This document shows, one piece after another, positions 49,476-61,600 of a DNA stretch of 64,000 nt (its first letter is position 1; every line of letters starts with the position of its first letter). The position numbers and the translations under genes were made by a program. The stretch spans positions 27,315,649-27,379,648 of the forward strand of contig NC_037638.1 in the NCBI RefSeq assembly GCF_003254395.2, written 5' to 3'. Below the pieces are notes generated by a model. The model did not search any database. It worked only from the letters and a program-made list of their open reading frames with translations, and had not been told where the DNA came from. This DNA comes from Apis mellifera. Its lineage: Eukaryota; Arthropoda; Insecta; Hymenoptera; Apidae.

Positions 49476-52400
49476 AAAAGCGAGGAAGATGAACGGTCGT
49501 GTTTGGTGGATAGCGAAAGCGGAAATGCAAAGATGGGGGAACTACGACGCGGCCCTTTCGAAACGAGCGGTGAACAACGGAGGAGGACTCGGGGCACAGT
49601 GACCGCGAGTCTAGACGTTGACAAGGGGAGAAGCAAAGAGGACAGAAAAGATGTGCTTCGTGTTCCCTCTATAAATACATTTACCTTGTTTGCGGAGCAC
49701 TTGTAGTTGGCGGCTTGTATTCGTGGAATGCGACTCACCTCGTGTTTCGATCGGTTTTCTCCCGAGGGACACGCGGTAAAATTTGGTCGAGAAGAACGTC
49801 GCTCGAGAGTTTCGAGGCGACCGTTTCTTACCCACGTGTGTACGTACATATGTATACGTATATATGTGTGCGTATACGTATTGGTAAGCACAGTTATTAA
49901 CCTAATTTCAAATTTCTCGTCCGTCGCCGTTTTGGGAAAGCGCGCCTCGTCTCGTTCGGCAAACGCTCTCGTTTACGCGCCATCGATCGTATTTACCCAC
50001 GATCGAGGCAATAGATTAGATTGGCATCGAATGCACGCTAAGCATGCGCGAACATCATTGTTCGCAATATCTCTAATTATATTTCTTCGTGGAATCTATC
50101 TCTCGAATCGACCAATGTCTTTTACACGTATATGTATATATAAAGATATCGATAATTAAGTTTTCAAGTATTAATACCATTTCTTAATTCGGTATTATAT
50201 AGGATCGAAGGTAAAGGATTTTTTTTTTTTTTTTTTTCGAAAAAAACTTTCTTCCCGAGTTAAAGCGGTCGTTAAATGTCGTAACACACGAACATAGAAA
50301 CGACCATGGAACGAGCAATATTATTGATCGATCACGCGGTATATGACAAACTTTATCGTCACGCACGATTTTGCGTCTCGAAAAATCTAAGCATTCTCCG
50401 TTTCTATTGGAATTTTTATGACCCGTACGTATAGTGTACAGAAATTTGATTATAAAATTTATAGATCTCGTTACTATAACTTAGGAATGTTATCGTACAT
50501 TTTTATTAACTTTAGTATCATAAACCGGAATGGCAAAAGCTGGCCTAAAAATCGCAATCTAAAATAGTTGGGCGATAATTTTAAAAATGGGCGAAAAATA
50601 GCACGCAAAGAAAAAGAGAAAGAAAGAAATCATAAGAAAAGAAAAAAAGAAAAGCAAAATGTCGCAAAATTAATTGGAATAACGATTACCAGAGAAATGT
50701 GTCTCGTGATATTGAAAAAAAAAAAAGAAAAAAAAGTCACGTTGTACGAAATAATGTTATTCATAACCGAAGACTTATGGTTTCGTTAATGGAGCGGAGA
50801 GCAACGAGAGCGAACTGTCCTCGTGCTGCAACGACATATTATACGTTCTTCTGCCGATAATGCCTTTGGTCAATAGTCGTGAAGCTCGAACGACACGCAC
50901 GTAGACGCACTCAGCAGGGCATATACGAGCTCACAGCCTTCGCGCAATGCTAACAGGCCTTTGCGGAAAAAGTTGGCGCCAAAAATATTTACCGTCCGAC
51001 GGCCACTATACATGAGAGTACTTCAACGCGGATAGAGACGCGGAGAGTCATCGAAACTGCGGTTACATCGGCTATTTTTTTTTTTTTTCATTTTTCTCAT
51101 TTTATTTCTCTTTTCGCTCTTTCATCGAAAATATCGCCGAGTATAATAAACGATCGGTTCGAAAACCGACCAGTTCGAAATCGCTTTCCTTCTTTTTTCT
51201 TCTCTTTTCTTTTCCCCTTCTTTCTTCGATGCAGAAACTATGCGTGTATCGAACTTGCACGTCGCAAGATATAAACTTGTTCGAAAGATCAACACTTTAT
51301 CGCCATATCTTTTTGAAAAAGATATATATATACTTGGTGTATATAGTTTGAAAAAAATATCGACACGATATTTAAGTTCGATCGAGCGATCTCCGCTTTT
51401 TAAAAGTGTTGGAGAACAATAGCGTTAGTGATGTAACTGCAAATGAGAAAAACTTACGTAGATAAACATATTTTCCTCTCATGCCTCGTGCAAAATAAAC
51501 TGTCATTAACGATCGGTAAATTTCCAGACATATATCTATATATATATATATATATGTATATCTATAATTTCAAAGGACATGATTTATTCCACGTCTCTTT
51601 CATCGAAATAAAATTCATAAACGGAGATCAATTTGGATATATCGAAATATGACATATCAAAGTTCGAAGTTAAATTTAATCGAATTTTAAATATATAACG
51701 TAAATATGATATCGTTTCGGGAGAAGCGCAATTGAGACCAAATGATTTTTATTATTCTCAAACTGCATAATTCTAATTATTCATCCATTTGCAATAATTA
51801 TATACGACGATAATAACCACGAAAGTTTGCTGTTTCGCGGCGAAAAAGTATTGGAAAACGTGGCGCATGTTCGATAAAGTTCAATTCGGTACTGTGTATT
51901 ATTTTCATTCTCCGCGACATATAGACGCCATTGTATTTCCGATAATCTAATCTGATGATAATACTTTGTTCCCTTTGTGCGTGTGTGTGTGTGTTTATGC
52001 GTGTTTGAATGTGTCTTCACGTGGGTGTGCGAATCACGTACGAAACAAAGAAATAAAACGAACGAGAAACGTTAAGAAGGTAAACGAGAAACGAAGGGGG
52101 AAGAAGAAGAAGAAGAAGAAAAGAGAAGATTATTTTAATTCGAAGGATGATAAAATGGATTCTTTTTTCCTTTTAAGGGGGAAAAGGAATGGTCAAAAAT
52201 CGAAAAACGAAGCGTCTACTCTGAATTTAATCGGACAATGTTTTCGCAAAATCACGCGGTCATCGATCGGTAGTTATGTAAGCGCCACACAATCCTATCC
52301 AAACGCGTATACACCTAAACTCTTATCGAGATTGCTATATTATCGTGAAACCGGTAAAAGACAAGTGAGTATTCGTCTGCTAAATGATAGGTCGGGAAGA

Positions 52401-55341
52401 TTATCGTCTGGCTGATAGAAAATTGCCGATTTAAAAAAAATATAATAATAGGTGCACGAGTATGTGCACAACTCGAGCAATACAATATATGTATTTATAT
52501 ACACATATATATTTTTCTTTCCAACGATAATATTATCCGTTGTAACGTTTAACTAATTAATACCGGTTCTACATTGTAATTACAAACGTTACGTCGCGTT
52601 ATCGTTTCATCTCGAGCAATAATTGAATTTAACGGTAAACTCTTGGCGAGGCTTGAGTAAAATTTTTTAACGGATTTATCGATATCGATTTAAAAAAACG
52701 TTCGATAATTAATAATACTCTTTAAACGTATGTTTTCGCGACAAAAAGTAACAACGGTTTAAATTTATCGCGGTCCGTTGAGCCGAACCGTTTGAAAACA
52801 CGACGGTGAAATTTAACGTTATTCAACGGGATTGATACGTTTATTCATAAACGGATCGATCCGTTTAATCGTTCGCTGTACAACCTGTATAATATCGTGC
52901 CCCCCTATCTCGATCTCGAGGGGGGGGGGCAATCATTCTGTTCGATATCGAACAACCTTTACCTTTCGATTCACGGATGAATTTACCTCGATACGGATCG
53001 CACAAGTTATATAGGTACACGTAAAAGTGTGGCGTATAAACGTATAGGCGCAGCAGTCCGTTATGCTGGCACGAGAGGTATATCACTGTGCTTTATCGCG
53101 GCCATTAAGGAGACATTAAGTCGGTTGTGCCAAGGAGAACAGCTTGACGGGAAGGGTAAAAATGATTTGGTGGTTTCCGTTCCCTTTCGCAACCCCTTCG
53201 AGCACGCCCACCCGTGTTACAACCCGCCAACCCGACGACGATACCGCGTGGATGATACGATTCGACGATACATACTCGTACCACAACGTATATTTTTCTT
53301 CCTCCTCTTTTTTTTTCTTTCTCGCGTCTATCTTATCGTTATCTGTCGAGTCTATTGTTGGAAAATTCTTGCGTCTCTTCTTATTAATAACGATAAATGT
53401 GACGATCGTCGAGCCGAGTTTAAGAATAACACACCGATCGCTTCACATTTTTCTTTTTTCGAAGAACACGCTCCTCCATTGCGAGAAAAATTTCGTTGTT
53501 AACGAAAACACGTTGGAATAATATACAATAATATTGGGCACGAGTCGGGATGTCGCGCGAGATCGGATATATATTTCACAGAAGCAACGATTATATCGCG
53601 TAGCCTAGCCTCGTATAAATCATCAAAGCGATAAACCGTGAAGTAACAATCGCGCGAGTGTGCAGGAATAATGGGAGCACCGTGTCGCGCGAGGGTCGCC
53701 GATTCCTAGAAGATCGATCGATTTTGTGCACGTAACGTAACGTGCTACGATAGTTCGTTTCTCGAAAGAGACGTCGATCGAACGACGAAGAGAAAGAAGA
53801 CTCATGGATAAAGTAGAGGGAATCGCGTTTGAAAAGAGGTGAGGGGGGTGCTGTGTTTCGAGAAATCGAGCGAAATAAGAGAGAGGGAGAGAGCGCATTA
53901 ACATTCCGAACATAAATATCGGCTCAGCTAAGGTATGCAAAGTGCGATCGGCAGAAAATATCCGGCAATTATATTCATTTTGGGGAGGGCGCAACCTAGT
54001 CGATGCAGCGCGTCCATCGATCGAGAGACCCTTCCGTTAAGCGAATCCGTAACGAACGTGTCATTTGCGAAACAGTGACCCTTCCCCCCGTCGTATCGAC
54101 ATCGCCGGTAAAAATAGCTGCCAGCTCGATTTTACGTAACGTTATCGCGGAAGCGAACGAGCACCTTCCTAGAAGAAAACGATGAACCTTTTTCCAAACC
54201 CTCATCTTGTATGCTTATACGTATATTTATATTGGACCGATCGTTTCTTTAGACGTAAAGAAAAATTATTGGATTAAAGTGTGTTTCTCACGTATGTAAA
54301 TATATATGTACGAAATGTTAATACGTTTATTTAAACAGTTTGAAAGAAATCGCGAGTATCGATCGAGATTATGAAATTCCTCGTAGCTTCTCGAACCGTA
54401 AATATTTTCATTTTCGCGTTGGTTTACGTGACATTATCGTGTCACTTGCGAGGCTCGTTGTATCGTTTCGATTTCATTAAGAATAGTTTAAGGATATCTC
54501 TCTTTTCAAATATTTTGCGAAAACTTCGATCCGAACGAGTTTGCATTACCGAATAAAACAAAATTCGCTCAATCAACCGATATTATTAATACGTTCGACG
54601 GATGGAAGAACGAATGACGGAAACTCGAGCTATATTTACGAAAGATACGAAGTGGTTCCGTGAAAATAGACTCGATAAACTTACGATCATCTTCTTTCGT
54701 AAAAATATATATATATATTTAATCCAGCTCTCCTAGTCTAATTACTTTATCGAGGAATTTCACTTTGTACTTGCACAACGTGATCCCGTCTTTGATTTTA
54801 TTAAAAAAAATTCCACGAACAAAGCGGAACAACGCGTTCCAAGTGGAACAACGTACGCTTTATGAGACGCGCGTGGAAAACGTATTTCGTCATGGTAAAA
54901 TAAAACGTGTAACGTTTAAAGAGAAAAATTATATATCGTTTATTAAGCGCGATATCGATGCTCGATCCGCATTGACGGTGCGTGACGGACTCGGTCGTAA
55001 TCGTGTCGTGTCCGAGTTTGATTATTGGTGGAAAATATTCGACGAATTTCGGGGGAGGAGGAGGGATCGGGTTCGGTTGGGACGCGTGGAAAAAGAGGGC
55101 GAGGGGGAGAGAAGGTCGGCGGGGGAAGATATACGAGGAAGAGGGGACGTGGAAGGAGGAAAGGCGGCATTGGCCGCATAATAAATAACGAGTCGATCGT
55201 CACGCGTGTGGCAATTCCGGTGGATGATGGTACGTCGATACCGTTGTTGGCCCGCACACCGTTGGCCTCCTCCAACAATTTTCGCTCCCGATCGAACGCC
55301 TATGATTATCTGTTACAATACTGATATATCGTCGCACGAGT
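49476..55341. other. Intergenic DNA, no gene seen
   Basis: It holds (TA/CA)n tracts (49843-49880, 51535-51560), (GT)n 51979-51995, (AAG)n 52101-52121 and a 10-base G run at 52920-52929. No exon is supported. Confidence 0.55.
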
Positions 55342-55408
55342 GATTATTCTCTGATTGAATATGTAATTGCAAGCTGGTCGGCGCGAAATAACAGGCCATT
55401 AAGGCTCT
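55342..55408. repeat. Diverged duplicated block, copy A
   Basis: It shares GATTATT-CTC-GATTGAA, then GCGCGAAATAA and GGCCATTAAGG, in the same order and spacing, with the block at 55627-55696. The duplication is old, as many positions differ. Confidence 0.55.
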
Positions 55409-55626
55409 GATCCCACGGCCGCGCAAGAATATATTTCTTCGCCGAGCTCCTCTCCTCTCCTTTTCTACGATCGCTCTTTAAATCGTTATTGTTTTTAACA
55501 TTTAGAGAAAGAGGAAGATTAATTACGAGACGATCGAGGAATCGAATTTTTTCTTCTGTCGGTTTCAAAATGGCAGCTTCGTTATTATCAGTATTCGTAT
55601 CGTTAAAAGCGATACATCGTCATTAG

Positions 55627-55696
55627 GATTATTACTCTCCGATTGAACGCGTCCGTTAAGTTGGTGCGCTCGAAATAAGGGGCCATTAGGGTAGGA
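55627..55696. repeat. Diverged duplicated block, copy B
   Basis: Partner of 55342-55408, in direct orientation, about 285 bp away. Key shared segments are CTC-GATTGAA, CGAAATAA and GGCCATTAGGG. Confidence 0.55.
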
Positions 55697-58600
55697 TCAG
55701 GCGCGAGAGTGGAGGCGTGAAATCTTTTTCTCGACCCTAATCGATCGGGCTATTAAAGCCAATCGAACAACAGGTCCGCGAATATCTCGAAACGTAACCT
55801 CAAATTTACCGAATTTCTCGGCCTAGGTGGTCTTTCCCCGTAAAACGAAATCGTTTCGAGCTAAATCCTCCAGCTTTGTCCCCTGTTTTCCTTCCACCAT
55901 TAAATTAATCCTTCTCGTTCTCCTCGTTAAACGATAAATAAAGAAATATATAAATACGATCCAAGTTGCGCATTGAGCAACGTTTCGAGTGAAAAAAGAA
56001 AAAAGGAAAAAGTTGAACTTATCCACGTTCGATTAATATTTATCGATGTGTATGGACGTAGCGGTTGATACACACGGTGGATACTTCAGAGGCACTCTGT
56101 AACCACCGAGTCGAGGCCGCCCGCGTCGTGAACTCGAGATGTTTGTTTGGTTTTCCCACGAAGAATGCCGTGAAGCGCACTCGAAACTCGGGAAGGGGGG
56201 GAGAGGACCGTCGAGTATCCGACAGTTTCCAAGACTAGATACTTTGATCGTCGTCGTCGTCGTCGTCGCTCGCCATGTCCTGGAATCGAGGTGCAACGAA
56301 CAAGATACGAAGCGGAAAGTACCGTAATAACCTAGACCGATCTCCATCGCGCTCACCTTGCGTACAACAGTCAAATAATACAAGTTTGCCAAGCATATCC
56401 GCTCTAACTGATAACTGTACAGCAAAAGTTTGTCTGGCCGCTCGGTGGATCTCTTCGATTCTTCTCCTCGGTCCAGTTCTCTTCTTCAGATCGATTCGTA
56501 ACGTTTTCTAAGAAAACGTTTCGCTTATTACGAACGAAATACCCAGAAGCCGCGAAACAATAACAAATCTGCCCGATAACCGAAACAACAACAATTTCCT
56601 GAAATGCCGTTGCCAACGTGTTAAAAATTACAGCCAGGCTGTCTGCTGGTAATACCTCCCTGTTATCTACCTACGTGATATTTACAATACCGCTATCTAA
56701 CCTAACAGTTATGCGAATATGAGCATTGCTTTCCGCGATTTTCAATCCCGTATTATCATATTTGAAGTATCATAAAGCTCGGAGGAGACGAAAGATTCGA
56801 ACGAGCGACACACACATATTAAAGAAACGATGCAACGACGTTTGCAGAGATCGACAAGTTTTCAGATACTATTGCGATCGATAAGGAATCACTCGGTGCC
56901 GATTCGACAGATGCGAACTCGTGAATTTTTTAAACACACCTCGAGGGGTCGACGTCTCCTCGATAATCGATATTCTCTAAACAGTTTCCTCCTCCCGATA
57001 CTATTTTTCTTCTACGGTTAATAATTCAAACGCGAGTTTAGAAAGAAGAGAGATAATCGTGGAAGAAATAATAAATTGGCGAGCGAGTGGTGGAGCGACG
57101 ATATCGATATAAGATGGAATTCCGACGAATCGATCTTCCTTTAAATATTTAGCTTCTCGATCACTGACCCGTCTCAACGAGATCGCGATTGCAAACGCAA
57201 TCATTCCGATCACGTGGCGCGCGATGCGCCAGCCTCGTAACGCCGGCGACGGCAGTTCGATGTAGCTGACCGATCATGCGACACTTACTTTTACCACCGA
57301 AACACCGAGATAAGGAGGGGCCTCTTATCGAGACCCCGTATCGTGTTCCCGAGCCGAGACGACTCGACGTTCGTATCAAAGCGCGCTCCTCTTCGTCGCC
57401 GGATTTTTCACCTCTCTCTTCTTAATTTTATCTCGACGTCTGCGCGAGAGTTTTAAGTTTCTGCGGGGAAACATTCGCGTAATATATGTAAATAAAAAAA
57501 AAGTATCTCTACTTTTCTCGATCGAGCTAGGAGGAGAGAAACGCCGAGCGGGGCAACAGCTCGTAACGGTGGAATTTTTAGTTGGACGAGTTGTTGGAGC
57601 GAGTTCGATGGCCGGCAAAGGGTTGCGCAGGAGGGGGGGTGGAAACGCGGGCAAAACAACACGCGAGAAACTCGCGACAAGTCAGCGAAAAATAAAGTTT
57701 TCGCAGCGGCGGCGGCGCCCGAAAACTTGCGAGAACTGCAAGTATCGCTTGGATTCCCAGGTTGAGGGGGGTAACTACGTCGTGAAAGTAGGGAGGCAGG
57801 AGAGGGAGGGAGGGAGGATACCGATAACCTGAAGCAAAGTCGATGTCCTCCGGGATGAGGATCCCCGCGATCGACTCGATAAGTTCAATTTGTAAACAGG
57901 ACGGTCAATAATGGGGGGTTGTTACATCTCGAAGAGTAGAGAAGTTTGACCAGCGCCGATGGGACGAAAAATGGGACGAGAGCAACGACGGGGATTGTAC
58001 GAACTTTGGCGTCGAAGAATGGTTTGCGAGGATAGAGGTATTTTATCGCGATACGCGTTCTTGTTGAAACGTGTTACGAGGCTACGGAATTTTACAAACA
58101 TCCGTTAGAAAAAAGAAATGTATATAAAAGTTTGCCAAAAAATGTTGACGACGTTCGAGCTTATTCAAAGCATCGAGTTCGATATCGAAGAATCGACATA
58201 CCTCGATAACTGCAATTAAAATATATATTTATCAGAGAAAATGTTGGAAGAAAAACGTACACGTGCGTGAAGCGAGAAAAATACGTGAAAAACAGAGAGA
58301 GAGAGAGAGAGAGGGAAAGGTTTATGGTAAGCGTTTATTAAAAAAAATAAAATCGGTCGACCTTCTCGTTTCACGTTCGACGTGGCTGTCATCACTGTTG
58401 TGGCATCCCATTAAACTTTCACGACATAAAAATTAATTGGTGGCAGGGCAGTCGCTGCACAAGACACTCGTTAGAGGGTCCAGAGATCCCAGTGACGTCA
58501 GGCATAGTAACGAGGATATGGGGGCCGACTTTCATGTCCTGTCTCCTCTACCCTTATAGAAGGTTGGCATGCATGGTGGTAGTCGATTCATCGAGTGGAT

Positions 58601-61600
58601 CCCCGTCCCGTTCGTGCTACTTGGCCGTTCATTGTGATTTACACGATCATTAACGATACCGACCACCGGAGAAAAAGAGATTTACGCCGTTTCGGGGGAA
58701 ACAGCTGTCTCTCCAAGATTATACCGGCCTGTTACGAACACCGGGCTAGCTGTACCAACCTTCACCGTCCAAAATCTTTTTACGATTCGTCTAGCTCGTT
58801 ATTCTTCCAATCCCGAAATTATGCTCGTCATCGACTTTTTATCTAGCTTGGACGAACCTATACGTTTCCTTACACCGATAAAGGATTCGTAGCTGGCCCT
58901 ATTTCATTTTACGCATAAATTTATCTTTACGACCACCTTTCCTAGACACGGCCTATCCTTAATTGAGATATCTTTACGAAACATTCGTATCGGAGGCAAT
59001 AACGCTACATATATGTGTGTGTGTGTGTGTGTGTATCGCAGGCAGATTTTCAAAAGGATGATTTTCGAGAGTGATCTCGTAACGAGATATAATTACGATT
59101 TAATTAATTTGATACTTTCCCCTCTCATAAAACTCGAACAAACAAGAAGAAGAAGAAGAGGAAGAAGAAGAAAGGAAAAAGAGAAGGAGTATTTAGTTAT
59201 AAATGTCTCGGTGCAAGAGCATGTAATTTTCTACCTCGATACGATACTATTTGTAAATCACACCGGTTATTGAATTTATTAACGGGAGGTAGTCCCTCTT
59301 CCGGCTCTTCTTTCTCCCGGTCTCTCCCCTCTCGTCCAATCATGGAACGGGCTGATTGACTTTTTAATTGAACCACCGCGCCTGCCAATTACTACTCGCC
59401 TTCCTTCCGTCCTCTTTACGCGTGTACAAATTTCGCTTCGCCATCCCCTCTCCCCTCTCGACCCCTTCCAACCATTTATCAGAGTTACGCGACGTATACG
59501 CGATGCGTGTAGAAAATATTTGAAAATCCATCTGAAAATACGATAAGATCGTCGTTGCGACGTGAAAGATCGGCAATGAAACAATTTGAAGAAAGAAGAG
59601 GAAGAAAGGAATCCTTCGAATCGGTCGAACGTATCCCTTCCTGGAAGTAGCACGGTTCATCAATCGGTTATTAAAGATGCGAGGCGTGTCTGTGGATGAC
59701 GATACACTGGCAGCGAGATAATTTATTATATTATATACGCGATATATATTCTCCGTGCAGGTTATAATAAAATGTATAAAATGTAATTTTCTACGCGTAT
59801 AATTTGCACGCAATTTCGTACGTATATTAAAATATTTCGTCTCGAGAAATTTCTCCCTTTTTTCGTTTATAAAAAGATACGAGGTGTTTTTATATATATA
59901 TATTTCGAACGAATTGAAAACGTATTGGCCGTGCGTTCAATCGTCGAATATGAAGCTTATCTTTAAACTCGAACGATCCATTAATACGTACAATAAAACA
60001 AACTTTTAAATTGTTTTTTTCGATAAGAATGTGTCTCCGTTGAAAATAATTCTATAATTAGAAAAATTGGGCGAATATTATCTCGCTTATTGATAATTTA
60101 AAAATATAATCGGGCAATAATTCGTCAAGGATAATACGTAATACTTTGATCCAATTTTAACAAGAATCGCTAATTTTTCACGTTTAAAATCCAAATCTCT
60201 TTATAATTCCCCTCATTTATTCGTATCGATCGAAGCGGATTTTTTTCATAAACGATTCCATAATACTCCGTATCAATGTTTCCATAACTTTTCATATCTC
60301 TCATATCCATTTATTTAAGCAAAATTTTCATATTATAAAAGAACGTGATTACAATCGTATACATAATAACTTTATTAAATTAACAATTAGAATTATTCTC
60401 ATAAATATGAATCTTCATGGATAAGCGAAAAAAAAATTATTTTATATTCGCAAACGATAGATGAGAAAACGGATTTAAAGAATAGAACGGATGAAAACTT
60501 CGTATTGGAAACTATCGTACTTCAGAATCGCAATAAAAATACGCGATTTTTCTCGCGATTGAACCGAAACGCAAAGTTGGAAGTTTGGCGGAGGGAAACG
60601 AGTCGGCTGGTTCGTGGTTTCGAAATCGATGGGAGAGCATGAATCGGTAGAGAAATACAAAGTAGTAGTAGTAGTAGTAGTAATAGTGGTGGTGGAGAAA
60701 CGATCGAACGAACCGGTGGCAAAGTTTTTTACGTCGGTGGCAGACGAGCCGCTCCACGACACGTGGAGGAAAGGGTGTCGCATAATCGATCGCGAGAAGT
60801 GCTTTACGTATTTCCCTGTCGTCTATCGGAGAACAATGAGTCCTGCCACGCGAGCGCGTGGGCAGAAAAGGCGAACGAACGGTCCCCATTATTTCGCGAG
60901 GGTGGGAACGCACAACGCACGGCCGTGCGTGCGAACCTAAACTCCCTCTCTCTCTCTCTCTCTCTCTCCCTCTCCCTCCCCTCTACACATCTTTTATACT
61001 TTATATACGAACGCGCGTACCCAGCTTCTCCATATGCTTCTTTGCGGCCAAATCTTGGATATTTCCCAGGGAGGCGACATTAAAAGTGCAATAGCCCGAT
61101 CTGGATGCGGCCTCGGCGTTCGGTTAACGACCGTCACAAATGGTCGCGTTTTGGCTCGCCTTTCCCCTTTCGGGCTAATAACAAGGGGGGGGAAAAAAAT
61201 AGAAAGATAGGCGAAATGAACGTGGCAAAATCGTACGTCGCGCGCCGTTTGCCCGCGGTTCCTTCGCCCCAGATCCATCAACGTGGATCCTCGATCACGT
61301 TGTTAAACCAGAAAACCCGTATTGTGTCCCGTATTTGCGAGCACAGGGGAGGAGGGAGGGGGGGCTGGCCGCCTCGCTGTTCTTTTCTCCCGTCTGGCGA
61401 TTCCTGGCCTCCGAATGGATCGATCGGTTAACGTCTCGCTCCTCCTCGTCGTATAATCTACAAAACTACGAGAACTCGAGTTATCTCTTCCCCATACGGG
61501 ATACCTTCTTTTCCAACTCGATTTCAATTCTATCGTCGAATGCGTTACTTTAAAACGAGCGGAAATTGCACCGTTTCGAACCATCGACTCTATCTATAAT

